DNA of 64,000 nucleotides from Anoplopoma fimbria (taxonomy: Eukaryota; Chordata; Actinopteri; Perciformes; Anoplopomatidae), in NCBI RefSeq assembly GCF_027596085.1, contig NC_072450.1, forward strand, positions 26,913,223 to 26,977,222, given 5' to 3'. Position numbers and translations under genes: made by a program. This document shows positions 24,155-36,328 of this stretch, in pieces. A model generated the notes under the pieces. The model saw only the letters and a program-made list of their open reading frames with translations, ran no database searches and was not told where the DNA came from. How positions within the stretch are numbered: position 1 is the stretch's first letter; the number at the start of each line of letters is the position of its first letter.

Positions 24155-25257
24155 CGTTTGTTATTTGGTATAAATATGGAGGGAACATTGAATATTTTTT
24201 ATCATATTTGTTGTTTAGTTTTTTAAGTGGACAATAAGTTAACTGGACTTTCAAAAAGGTGAAATTTGTCTAAAGGAAAGCATGCATTTCAACACAAATG
24301 GCTGATTAGGTCTATAATATTATTGAACCATTGATGAATATTTACTTCCGTCAAAGAAGTACTACTTAAATGACATGGTTCTTTATGGGGAACATCCAGT
24401 GATATGCAGTAACATTATTAGGAACTTAAGGACCCATAAAACAAAGCATGGCTGTTTTGGGTTCCGAAGATGGACTAGGACATAATCATTTTCCATTATC
24501 CATATGAAGAATTGCAATTAAATTACTTACCGCCAGGTATAAAGAACATGACGTGCTATGCTATCCCCCCAGAGCCCAGCAAGTGATCTATCTTTTTCTT
24601 TTATCAGCTTGAATGGTCTTAATGGAGGCTTTGTTACTGCTTATCAAACTCACAGTGCTTAACAAGGCATTACCACGGCTACAGCAATCATGGCAGAAAA
24701 TCAGCCCGCTATCAGGAGACTGCAGGGCAAACACTAACCTCAAGTGTGTACTCTAAGAGTGAGCGCACACAAACATACACGCGCACCTGTTTTTGTAACG
24801 TGCACGCGCCACACTCGTCGGGCGGCGGTGGGCGGTCCCCGGCGAGGCAGAAACACACTAATGGATAATGACAGGGTTTGACAGCAGGAGAGTGAGCTGA
24901 GTCACTCTGGGCGCGCAGGCAATGAATAAAAGCACGGGAGTGCTGTCTGAATATCCCTCGCTGACTGGATTCCCTTTGATACCATACTATTCCTGCCGGT
25001 CTCCCTTGGTAATCCTGCTCATTACTCTGCGCTGTCCCTCTTATTGTGAGACTGGCAGCAGCAGCCGGCGTGAGAGCAGAACGGGAGGGGTCGTCCTCAC
25101 TGGCTCTCCTAGCACCAGAGAGAGGCTCTAACCAGCAGTTTCGCATGATTACTTGAGCATTCGGCGTTAACTGTAAACCTGTCTGTGGCTGCAACAGGCG
25201 GTAACCTCTGGATCTGACAAGTGATGCCAATGTAAAAGTGCCTTAAACTTGTATTCT
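24155..25257. promoter_or_regulatory. Non-coding with a high-complexity candidate regulatory block
   Basis: 24155-24550 is A/T-rich and unremarkable. About 24560-25230 is unique-looking and more G+C-rich (GTGCACGCGCCACACTCGTC, GGCGGCGGTGGGCGG, GCAGCAGCAGCCGGCGTGAG). The minus-strand 172-codon frame at 24712-25230 shows no domain and has no evident splice context. A regulatory role is inferred from texture only. Confidence 0.25.
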
Positions 25258-25702
25258 TTCTAATGGCCATCAAGGGGCAATTCCTCTGGTTGTATAGAAG
25301 TCTATGAGAAAATGACTCTACTTCTCACTTGATTTATTTCCTCAGTAAACATTGTAAACATGAGTTTAGGGTCTCAGTCGTTAGTTTCAAGTCTTCTTCA
25401 ATACAGCACGATGTTCATTTAGTAAACGATGGTCCCATTCAGAGTATAATGGACCATCAAGGAGAGTATGCTTTAGGGCGGGGCTACCTTGTTATTGACT
25501 GGTCGCCACCAGAGCCTTATGTGGCGTCTCGACTTCTCTCCTACGCAGTCCAAATATTGTCACTTCTGTTCAGTGGTTGCAAAAACAAAAAAAGGTTGAC
25601 GACGGCCAAAATCCAAGTGAACTCGAGGTTTCAAAGTTGGTGTCCACAAACCAATGGGTGATGTCACAATGACTACGTCCACTTCTTTTATACAGTCTTT
25701 GG
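25258..25702. repeat. Common teleost interspersed repeat (family not named)
   Basis: Carries blocks I recognise as widespread in fish genomes: AGAAGTCTATGAGAAAATGA, TTTATTTCCTCAGTAAACA, TCAAGTCTTCTTCAATACAG, TGCTTTAGGGCGGGGCTACC, TGACTGGTCGCCACC and, at the right end, CCAATGGGTGATGTCACA and TATACAGTCTTTGGC. A fragment of the same family in the opposite orientation lies at 45966-46020. Confidence 0.65.
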
Positions 25703-27596
25703 CCGAGGGCATCAGCATCTCATCAGCAGCCTCTATTGTCCAAGTTGTACGAAGGCTCCAGTGCTGCTAAAAAGTGTGGTACAGACTTGTGGGGTGTTGT
25801 TCCTGTATCATTTGCTAATAGCATGATGTACCGTTTTCACATTACAAGCTGTGAGTCCGCTGTGTAAAAGGAAGCAATCAGAAAGTTCTGTGAAACCCCC
25901 CAATCGTGTCACGTTACTGCTTTGTGATTTTGGTTAGTGGCAATTTTTGGCAGCCGATAAAAACTCACTTCTTGCATCAGCTGGTAACAAGATCGGCTCT
26001 CTGAAAAAACATATCAGTGTGAGAGCTGCCAGTCATATCATCCCATTGTCTTTTGGATGTGTGTGGTTGGGCACCATCAGCGAGCTCCCAGCTCTGGCCA
26101 ACATTGGCTTGTTGTTCACAAGGCCGCGGTTTGGCCGAACTCCTCATTTGCATTGCTCTGGTCTGCTCTCCCCGAGCCTCAGACACAAACAGCTCTGACA
26201 AAAAGGCCAGATGTCTAGTTTGTCTGATTAACCCACTACTTCTTTAGCTAGACAACTTGTGAAATCCATTCCAGGAATCTCTGACTTGTATTTTTTTTAT
26301 TTATTTTTTTATCCTCCCCTCACATTCCAATCGGACGTGTTAAATGCTCTCCACGTCAGTGTCACATTGACACGTAAATGCTATTCCAATTATTCTGCAC
26401 CTTCTCTGCTCGCTGTCAAATTACCAGCGCTGGGAGCGGAGCATGGCTCCTGCTGCACCTCTCTGGCATTTTCCCTGACAGGGAGAAGAAAGGAGCCCGA
26501 GATAGCAGAACGAGGGAGGGCTCGGGGCTCAATGAGCACTTTAAATGCTGGAGCCAGGTAATCAGACAGACTCTGTGAGACCAGAGGAGAACTGTGGGAT
26601 CGAACACTTTTTAGCTTTGGATGTTTTTCACACGATTTCCCAGGCAAGAACCAGACCAGGTGTTTCACATAGGAAAAAGGAAATGAAGTGATACAATTAA
26701 AATTAAAATAAAAAGGTTTGCAAAATGAATTCATGCTTCCCAGTGAACACGCTTTGTTTTGTTTAGCATTTTAAAAAACAGTGGGCTGCCATAAACTCCT
26801 TGACTGGCAAAGCAAATCAGAGTGCCAAACGTCTTTGGGATAAAAAGCAGAAAGATTGTGAGATTGCAGAATTTTGCAGCAGATTTAACACATATTTTTG
26901 GTCATATTAATAGTCAGTATCTGCCGCAGTATTGTTACCATTTATTCAAGTGCAGGTAGATTGAGTTTTTTCCCCAAAAAAGCAGAGCAACGGGCTGACA
27001 GTCAGCAGCGTGTACGCTTCAGCAAAAAACAAAACGGTGTTTCTAAAATGACACCTCAGCTCTAGGGACCTTGGGGCAACAGTCACCTGACATGTGTATG
27101 AGTTATTTCAGGCATAAGGGAGTGTCAGTCAACGCGACAGCCCTTTGCAGAAATCACACGCACGCACACGCACACACACACTCACACACCTCTCATTAGC
27201 ACAGAGCTGTAGATGGGTTGAGTAAGTGCTGCTGTGTTCAGATGTTCGCACACACTCCAGTGCCTGTCAGAGCCCAACCACACAGAGCACTGTGGGATGA
27301 GAGGCTTCTGTTAAGTCAAACGTAAAAAGAAGTGTCTGAAAAGGAAACTTTTACCGTTCTTTATCTCCAGCGTTATAAGCCGAGCTGAAGACACCTGCCG
27401 TAGTCACAGGAGTTGTTAATGGCACAGATCTTTGTAGGCGTGTTGCCGTGTTTACTGTTATTTGCTTTTTTTTTTTTTTTTTTTTTTATTGTTTTGCTGG
27501 TTATCCAGAACGGAGATGGGGAGCGACGCAGAGTGCACAGACACGAGGCGAGCGGAAATGATAGGTTGAAAACTTGAGGCCAGAGGTGATGTCAGG
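25703..27596. other. Non-coding, nothing specific recognised
   Basis: Unique-looking parts at about 25980-26580, a short CA-rich patch near 27160-27187 and a poly-T run at 27466-27487 just upstream of L2 copy B. Several small overlapping frames at 26259-26734 have no domain. Confidence 0.45.
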
Positions 27597-28300
27597 TCAC
27601 ACAACTTCCCTTCTCCGTTCTCTACACTGGCTCCCTGTAAGAGCTCGCATCCAGTTTAAGACTCTGGTGCTAGCCTACAGGGCAGTGAAAGGAACAGCTC
27701 CTTCCTATCTCCAGGCCTTGGTCAAGCCCTACACCCCCGCCCGACCACTTCGCTCTGCTGCCTCGGGGCGACTGGTTGCCCCGTCGCTCAGAGGTCCCTG
27801 CGGCCGATCCACCCGGTCACAGCTTTTTTCTGTCCTGGCCCCTCAGTGGTGGAATGAACTCCCCACTGACGTCAGGACAGCAGAGTCGCTGCCCATCTTT
27901 AGGCGCAGGCTGAAAACTCACCTCTTCAAGAAGTACTACCCTGAGCCTTCCTCGTAGCACTTATTGTATTCATATTAGTTGTTGCACTTACTGTATTCGT
28001 ATCAGTTCGCTGCACTTATTGAATTCGTATTTGTTTACTGCACTTATCCTATTCGTAGTAGTTTGTAGCACTTATTATATTCGTATTAGTCTGTTGCAAT
28101 TATTGTTTTCGTAGTAATTTGCCTCTGCACTATACTTTTGCTCTGGTTTATGCTTTAAGATGCTTGTTTAAGAAAGGAGATGCACTTATGACTTCTGGTG
28201 ACTAGTAGTTCTCTTGAATACCTATGTTGAATACACTTCCTGTAAGTCGCTTTGGATAAAAGTGTCTGCTAAATGACTGTAATGTAATGTAATGTAATGC
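27597..28300 (+). mobile_element. 5'-truncated L2-clade LINE, copy B
   Basis: Homology with copy A begins at about 27597 (CACACAACTTCCCTTCTCC). The frame runs open to the stop after KKYYPEPSS (about 27955), so the retained ORF2 C-terminal part (LLRSLHWLPVRARIQFK, PQWWNELPTDV, RRRLKTHLFKK) is intact. Five 28-bp-type units follow (27958-28107), then the terminal hairpin and ATGTA repeats ending at about 28300. It has the opposite orientation to copy A, 3.4 kb away, and differs from it at very few positions over the shared coding part. No target duplication was apparent. Confidence 0.92.
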
Positions 28301-29190
28301 ACTGGAGAGAAGAGGAGTGGAGGGGAGAGAAGACACTTCGCCTTCTCCGACTTGTAACCCGGACGAGGATCTCAGTGCTCCATCTTGAAGGACGTCCCAT
28401 TTCCTTGAAATGCGTCTCGGAGAGCGAGGAGGGCTCGCCCAAAGAGTTTTTAGGGAAGGATGTTTTGGCGTCCGTGTCCAATAAGAGTAGCGTGACACAC
28501 ACACCTGGAAACTCATTAGCATGGCGGAACCAGGATTTATAAATTGCAGTTTCAGCGTGAACAAACTTTCTGCATTCAACGTTTGTGTAGGGCCCCTTAA
28601 GGGCCCCATAAGGCACTGTTCTATCCGCATTCCTTAGTGACATTTAACCTTGATATTACTTAAGCCTTTATCTTGAAGGTAAGCTGCAACCAATTCAATT
28701 TCAATAACGGTGACATGATGTTTTAAGTGCAAACAGCCGCCAACGTCAAAATATGAAATCAACTAGAACTCTCTCTTGCATTCAGCACTAATTTCCTGTA
28801 TTTCATGCTGTCATATAGAAGAAAATTGCCAATGTAGTGTTCTGGAAATGTCATTCAAAGAGAGGGAGAAAAAAAGACTTTGTAGAGACAGATAGGCATG
28901 AGTGCGTTTGTGTGTAATAAGAACAGTCAATCATGTATATATGACTCTATTTGTATCAGGCTTTCCATACAAACATTTGTAAGGCTCCATTACTATATTT
29001 GAGATATTAGTGACATATAGATATGGGTCAGGGACAGGACTCAAGGATGCACAAACTGGGAAATGAGAAAGGCCGATAATATGCGTTTGCTTCTGACAGC
29101 TCATCGATCTATTTACATATCAGCGTTTCACAACCGCAATCATCCATTTCTCCGAGCTGGATTTAGAGGGTTACACGTCATGTTTAGAAG

Positions 29191-29191
<1 letters not shown>
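28301..29191. other. Non-coding, nothing recognised
   Basis: The two overlapping minus-strand frames at 28202-28643 start beyond the L2 tail and partly read through it. They show no domain. Confidence 0.5.

Positions 29192-29271
<80 letters not shown>
29192..29271. repeat. Long pure (GT)n microsatellite
   Basis: About 80 bp (about 40 units) of uninterrupted GT, the longest pure dinucleotide array in the window. The Cys/Val-alternating open frame over it is an artefact. Confidence 0.97.
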
Positions 29272-29273
<2 letters not shown>

Positions 29274-30867
29274 CTCAAAAGGATTGTTCATACAGGATTA
29301 AGGAACCTTGTGATTTCACTCTCTCCAAACGTGAGCAGCCACTAAAAAAAAAAATACAAAAGAAATGTCATTGCTAAAAACAACAGGGGTGACAATGCGG
29401 CTCTTTAATCACCGAGATGACAGTCGTTCACAGTTTGACTAATTGTCAGTCTGCTGGCTGCCAAAAAAGTATCACACGCTGAATGTCATCCACAACTCCA
29501 GAACGCCATCGTTTTTTTTTAATCAAATCAAAAAGAAAGGTAATTTGGTTCTTCAAAAAGTTCACTTTCTAAACTCATTAAAAGTGTCAACGGATAAGAT
29601 TTCTTTACTCGCTCAAAACTCTGCATGTCTCTGGACATAATGTAATGTAATTTAGTTTTAGTGATTTGTAAATTCTGCATATATTGTCATTGACTTTAAA
29701 CTGGTGTGAATCGGCTTTCTCCTTAAATGACTACCATGCTTCCTTGAGGGCTTGACTTATTTCTCATTCCTCATCCATCATCACATGACTGTCCCTGTCC
29801 AAGAAACAATAACCGTATAGATGATTACCATATATGATTTACAGGAGTACGGGTAGCGATGCTTTGGTATTCAGACGAGGTCCCTGCGCTTTACTCACAT
29901 GTCTGGACTCATCAGTCGCTGCTGTAATCGGGCGGTGCTCTGACAGGGAAAACAAAGAGGGTCTGTGTAGGTGAACGTGGAGCTAACTCAAATGAGAGAC
30001 TGGGGTAAACAGTGACAGGACCAATTCCAGTTCCCAATCTCACAGCAAATGGAGGTGATCAGGGGAGCACGAGGCTTAACGAAGACGCAGCATCTGATCG
30101 CGCCCTGCCCTTCGGCGCGGCCTCCGCCAATGTACCGAGCGGGTCACAATTAAAGGGGGATATGGCGCCGACTTTAATCTAGAAGAAATTAAAATTTCGG
30201 GGAATGGAGGTCATGCGAGGTGACACCTGCCCATCAGGACTCTTACTCGTCATTCACACCCATTCAAAGCAATTTGAGGTTTAGTGTCTTGCCCGAAGAC
30301 ACATCGATTAGTGGCCCTTTGCTTTCATCAAATCCATTGATCTAAATGTAGCCCCTTACTTCAGCATCAACTGCTGTGTCCACGCCACAGTAAGAGCTAG
30401 TAGTCCTCAGTCACAATTGTGGTTGCTATCGATAGGAGTGGCATGCGTTGTTAGGGGGACAACTGGATGTCATTGGTGTGTTTCATTAGGGTTGTTGATG
30501 ATGACTGGGGGGGAGGAGTGTGTTGTCAGTCCTCACTGGTCTGTTGCTTAAACCTACGATAATCGAATTGGAGTTTAGAGATAAAAATCAATGAAGAGCA
30601 GTCTGGCATGGTTACTGTGAATGTTTTTCAGGAGTGATTGTACTTGGGGTCAGTTGTGTTTATACAGCCCGATATCACAAATGTGCCTTAAGTGGCCTTC
30701 GTACAGGCTGCGACACCATCTTTGCAGAAACCGTAAAAAAAAAATCTAAAAAAAAAAATCTTAATAGCGTTACATGAGTCAAGGTTGGATCGGCATGAAA
30801 CTCTCATGGCTAAATCATCAGTAAAAAGAAATAATGATTGTGTGAGAAAATGTCTGGTTCTTTGATG
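29272..30867. other. Non-coding, partly unique-looking
   Basis: Nothing recognised. About 29850-30240 is higher in complexity and G+C (CGCGCCCTGCCCTTCGGCGC, GATATGGCGCCGACTTTAAT) and might be regulatory; this is inference only. Two A-rich runs lie near 30734-30758. Confidence 0.4.

Positions 30868-30895
<28 letters not shown>
30868..30895. repeat. Poly(A) tract
   Basis: An uninterrupted run of about 28 A followed by A/T-rich sequence; no retroelement body was recognised beside it. Confidence 0.9.
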
Positions 30896-30898
<3 letters not shown>

Positions 30899-33800
30899 CA
30901 AGCTTGGGTATACTTAAAAAAAATTATAATAATAAAATAAAAAACTATGGTTCGTAACTACACCTTCCAGGGCGCAATCACTGAGCTTGTATAATTCTGT
31001 GAGTGGAAACCACTAGCGAGGGTTGAAGCTAAAGATAACGATGTTGAGAAAACTAAAAAGAAGAAACAAGAAACAATCTGCAGCTTTAATCAGTCCACTT
31101 TTAAATGACATTGTGTGCGCCGTTCATCTTTTCGTTAGTTTTGGTTTTGGGCCCAATTAATCTTGTGGATTTGTGATTTCTGAGTATTAATACAGTAAAC
31201 TTCACTGAACACTGTTTTTCCACGGTCTCCATCCTTCTATTTCACTGCCTACTTTGTTCACACAGCTGCCCCGAAAAAGTTGGTCAGAACTGCAGCTCTC
31301 TTCCCAGTGTGTCTATAGACGCATGAAAGCGTATATCACTCCTCTCATGTCATCAGCAGCTCTGTTTATCTAGCCGTGCCTGCGAGTTCCAGGACAGCAT
31401 ACAGCAGCTCGGTCTGCATTCTCGAATGTTTGAACTCCTCTCAGAAATTTCAGGCTTTTATCCAGAAAACAACTTTACAAAATCTCTGCTCGCTGCGTGC
31501 ACTTTTTACGGATCCCATCGGCCTCCCCTTGTCATCGGCGAAGGAGGGACACACACTCACACACACAAGGCAGTACTGCAGTGTGTACTCGCCTAGGTCA
31601 AGAGCTCTGCAGCATCTGAATAAGATATGTGCCAATTAAAGTCTCCTGCACCTCGTCTCGGCCGCGATAATTCACTTAACCCTGGGCTCGCAGCTGACAG
31701 GTAGAATTTGTTTACACGTCCCTCCTCATGCAAGCTGCCAGGCCCCATCCTCTACGTGGTATCAAAACAAGCCGCCTCCCACCCCCCTTCTCTCTCTCTC
31801 TCTCTTTCTCTGACTTGCTGTTTCCATGGAAATCTGCTCTGGGAAGTGTGCGCATCTCCTAACCTTGAACGTACCAGAGTAGCGTTGGCTGTGAGAATAT
31901 ATTTCTTGTCAAAATGAATTGTCATGACGGTAATCAGTGCCGCGTTTGATACCCCCTTTCAGCCAGACTTCCTATCTGTGTAGTTCATTATTTCCCCTCC
32001 TGCTGGGTTCAGCGCCCGGCGTTCCCAGCATGAGGAAAGAATTTGAAGATTGAAATGGAAAAAGAAGCCCCAAGATCGGAGCAAATTAAAACACAAGGCG
32101 GATTATTATAGCCACCTACGTTATTGCCACAGAGAAGCATTAAAAGCAGTTTCCTATTTTTTTTTAGGGCTCTGTATGGAGTGTTTTATTACTCTACGGC
32201 ATGTCCATTTAAAAAGGAAAAGAATCTCATTACCTCAGTTTCATAATTTAATCACTCTGAGATATGGCAGATCTTTTTTTTGTTAAACGCCTTTAAAACA
32301 ATATTTTGAATTATATCCCAACAAAGATATATTTAAATCGAGTTAATACAGATACACAACCAATTTGCAAACTCATACACAGGAGTGGTGTTATGATGAA
32401 AGTGACGATGCATGAGCCGAGGAAAGAAAAAGTGCTCTGAAAATAGTGCAAAGGTGTTAATGCACCACCCGTCTTCGAGTGAGCTCAGTGGATGTTGATG
32501 CAGCCTTTGTATGCCTGGCCTGTGCTCTGCCACAGACAATTACAAGACTATAGCATGTGTTATTTATGGTGCATGGAAGGAAGGACATTGATTTCATGTG
32601 GGCCGGGGATTCGAATGAAAAAGTTTATTATGAATTCAAACTAATGATCCCTGGCGAGTTTACAAGTCTTCCCAACACTTGACCTGATGTGGGGGTCAGA
32701 GTTGGAAGGGGAGCCTACACACATGGCACTGTGGACCATCGTGCAATTTATGGATTTCACTAATAACCCTATCTTGGCGTGCCCCCTCGGAGGTGCAGTA
32801 AACATAAATTGTGCTGAGGAGGTCGGGTGAATGTCATGATTGGGGATTGGGTTTTGGGGGGGGGGGGTTCAATACAAACCTCTGGTAAGCAAGTCACAGT
32901 TTGGAAAATGACATTGTCCTTTATAATAACAACTACCACACATATTCTTTTTTTTTTTTTTAACACTTGCCACAGCCACAGCACTGATTTACACAAAACA
33001 AGTTCACATCACTGTATTATACAGTCACGGTACCACATCACCACGGGGGGGGGCTTCATTAACTATAATGTAGCTTTAAAGAGCACAGTCATCTATGACC
33101 TTTATTGATGAGCAGAAGCAGCTGCAGCCACAATGACAAAGTCAAAAGTCATAAAACTTTTCTCCACAATCCCATAACATAAAGTCTGTAATTAATTTCC
33201 CTGTGCCCGAAAACAAACAACAAACAGAATAATAATACTGTCAACAGGACACAGAAATGTCAAATGAATACACGAGGTATCACCATGCACGGTTCCGGAA
33301 CAATGAAGCAGCCTCGTCATCTGGCCTGAGGAGAAGACCTATCCGCGATGACGCTTTACAACCTTTGTAGGCGGCATGTCGTCTGATGCCGGTTTCTTGC
33401 TCACGGCCATGTGCTCCATTACCGAATGGAGTGGTAATTACAGTGACTGGAGAGTTCTTCAAAAGAAGTTTGTTGTGGAGCTAATTTATCACATTTAATA
33501 AGCTGGTCATATGTTTATTATGTAGAATTTGTATTTGCAATGTTGGTAGTGTTAGTATTATAGCTGGGGAAAAATAAGTATATTGCTATGTAGCTTCAGG
33601 GGTTAAGATGCTGACCAAGAACCCCAACGTTGTAGTCTATAGCAGGGGACCTTTAAATCACTATCCCTCTAATGTACTGTTATCCCTCTACTGTAATAAA
33701 AAAGAAAGTGCTTGAGAGAAAGCACTTCCACCACTGAGTATTGGACGTAAATGGTGACGCGCAGAATTGTTCAATATTGACTTACTTCCTCGGAATCCTG

Positions 33801-35016
33801 GGCCGATGTCGTGACTCTGTGGAGCTGACTCCTGGGACTCGCTGATTTGACAGCAGTTATATGCTGCGTTTCACACGTAGTATTTAAAAACTTGAATTCA
33901 ATCAAATTAGAGCCCAAGCCTGTAGGCATTCATCTTTTCTAACACTAAATCCTACTAATGGATTCTGGTATGGCGCCTCGGTTCCTAGTGCTGAAACAGT
34001 GGGAATGGTGGGCTTCTCTCGGTCTTGGTGGGATGTTTCATTCACGGGACGTCGTAATTGGTGGGATTAAAGATGTGCTCGTTGATTCATTCTCGGCCAA
34101 ACCTGTGCTTTGAGCTGTGGACACTTAAGAAATCCCTAAAGCTTCAAACACAAGCAGCCCTCAGATGATAGTACACACAAATTTCAGATCGCCCGTGTGT
34201 GGTCTTCGGAGAGCCATTGCGAGCACGTCTTCAATCTTGCTTCCTCCCCCCATCACCTCGTCCTCCTCCTCCTCCTCCTCCTCCCCAGCACCTGCTCTCT
34301 CCGGCCCAGTCCTGGAGGATTCCATCGCTGACTGAATGGTTTGTTTTATCTCGACAAGAAGTTAAAACATCAATGGAGGCAGAGCTTAAAACCTAATACC
34401 TCGGTTCTCTCCTCTGATAAACCACCCCAGCTTGCCGGAGCCCTCTATTCCCACACGGAGTCAAGTGGAGGAGGAGGAGGAGCTTGTGCGCAGAGTGCAG
34501 GTGTGGGTGGTTTTGTTGGGTAGAGAGGGGAGTGCAGCTGGTTGGGGTCACGGCGGCTCAGTGTGCTGAATGACTAATGGGAGCTTTATGGCGGTGCAGC
34601 ACTCGTCTGAATACTGGGCTTGAGGAGGACACGCCTCGTCTGGCGTTTTTCGCCCCCCCCCCCCCCTCCTGGGCCCCGTCTCCGGTTAGAACCAGGCATT
34701 TAACGAGTTCTCCTCTCAACACAGGGGCCACAATCCTTCGCTTAATAAGCTCATTATTTCACATTGTTTTCGTCCTTTGCCCCTCCTCGGCGGCGGCGGT
34801 GGCAGGGAAGAGGATGTTTGATGTGTTTCTCTGTCAGAGAGGTTCTTTGAGAGGGAAGGATGATAATGGATACGCTAATGATGTGGCCCCTTGCTTACAT
34901 GGATCCTTGCGGTGACGCTAGGTCATCTGCATGAATATTCAGAGGCTCTGTCTCGGAGGGAGTGCTGGACGCTTTAGGTTACTTTAGAGGGCAAACAGAG
35001 GGCGCTTTCAAAATAG
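30896..35016. other. Non-coding with unique-looking blocks and simple repeats
   Basis: About 31340-32260 looks unique and contains a CT run (31791-31804) and several AT-core motifs. Simple tracts include a G-run (about 32858-32868), a TCC array (34261-34284) and a C-run (about 34650-34664). Small frames show no domains. This is probably upstream or intronic DNA of chst8. Confidence 0.4.
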
Positions 35017-35095
35017 GCTGACCCGGGTCGTCATTGTAAATAAGAACTGGTTCTCAATTGTATTATCTGGTTAAAAATAGGTAAAATAAAAAATG
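35017..35095 (+). repeat. Retroelement-type 3' tail fragment
   Basis: GGGTCGTCATTGTAAATAAG followed by AACTGGTTCTCAATTG and GGTTAAAAATAGGTAAAATA matches a very common fish repeat tail that ends in TAAATAAAA-type units. Only the last 80 bp or so are present. Confidence 0.6.
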
Positions 35096-35304
35096 TAAGT
35101 ATAAAAATGACAGTGGCATATATGAGAATCAAAGCAAAACCTTTTTGTATGAGTTTACCAGGACCCTTTAGATTAAATGTCTGGGGAGAAAAACAGCCCC
35201 AGCTTTAGTGGTTGACTGTTTTCTTGCCATTACAGAATTCCCCCCTTTGGTGCATTTATCCCGAACCGCTGCAGAGAATCCTATTCTTTGTGAACGCTAC
35301 TGTA

Positions 35305-35628
35305 TGAAGGCTGCAACTAACGGTTATTTTCGTGTCAATTATTGTCTTGATTTATAGACGAGTAATATATTAGTCTATAAAATGACAGAACAATGTAAAC
35401 CAGTGTTTCCAGAAGCCCAAAATGACAACGCCTTCTTTTTGTCCCAAAATCTTCAGTTCATTATCATAGAGGAGTAAAGAAACTAGAAGATATTCACAAT
35501 AAAGAGGCTGGATTCAGAGAATTTTTACTTTTTGTTTTCTTAAAAAGTGACTCAAACTGATTCAAGCATAATAGTTGGCAATCAATGTATTAGTTGATAA
35601 CTAATTGATTAATCGTTGCAGATCTACA
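35305..35628. mobile_element. hAT-type MITE (GGCTGCAAC family), copy 3
   Basis: Begins AAGGCTGCAACTAACGG and ends AATCGTTGCAGATCTA with the internal order of blocks shared with copies 1 and 2 (TATAAAATGACAGAA, AGAAGCCCAAAATGAC, ATCATAGAGGAGTAAAG, AGGCTGGATTCAGAGAAT). No coding capacity. A short similarity between the flanks (CTACTGTA and CTACAGTA) may be a mutated target duplication but is not secure. Confidence 0.72.
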
Positions 35629-35730
35629 GTAACCACATATCTGTATACAGTATAAACCTTTCGAATAACTTTCAAATTAAACCTTGCAAGAAACGTTATT
35701 ACACACTATAAGATTATGTACAAAATTTGT

Positions 35731-36328
35731 TTAAACAGGCCCTATTATACTATTTTCCGGGTGCATATTTTCATCTGAAGTTACAGTTACAACATGTTTA
35801 CATGCATTAATGGTCATAATCCTCCTTGTTTCTCTCATCCTGGCTGTCCTGCAGCACATCTTCTCACCCTCTCTCTGAAATGCTCCATCTTAGCATTTGC
35901 TCCTCCCTCCAGAAAGCAAAGTCTGCTCTGATTGGTCAGCTAGCCCGCTCTGTTGTGATTGGTCAACGTTTCCATTTCCAAAAACTCCTCCAGAGTATGA
36001 CAAATGAACAGTAGCTCACAGTGGTGTTCGAACCCAGGTCTCCTTGACATGAACTTTTACTCTATCTTTTTCTTTGTTGTTTGAGGGCCAAACTAGCCAG
36101 AGAGTTTTACATGACTTCCGGTACATTGTGACCTCATAAAGTTATGGAAGTGAGGGAGAGAATTCAATGGAGCTGTTTCAGGCAGCTCAGGAGCCTCTGA
36201 GGGGGAGGGTAACTCCTTTTAGGCGTGGACTTCAGGTTTTACACTCTACGGACCTTTTACATGTAAAAAATATATATAACACACTAAAGAAGAGGGAAAA
36301 AGTGGAAAAGCATAATAGGGCCACTTTA
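35731..36328. mobile_element. TIR-bounded MITE (GGCCCTATTAT family), possibly TTAA-targeted
   Basis: The left end reads ACAGGCCCTATTATACTATT and the right end is its inverse, ...AAAGCATAATAGGGCCACT. The left flank is TTAA (35731-35734) and the right flank TTTA (36325-36328), consistent with a mutated TTAA duplication of the piggyBac type. The interior contains TGATTGGTCAGC and GTGATTGGTCAACG CCAAT-like boxes and a stretch with GTTCGAACCCAGGTCTC. No transposase frame. Confidence 0.7.

Noticed and set aside
36020..36050. tRNA-like GTTCGAACCC motif
   Set aside because: An isolated B-box-like string inside a MITE, without other tRNA elements.
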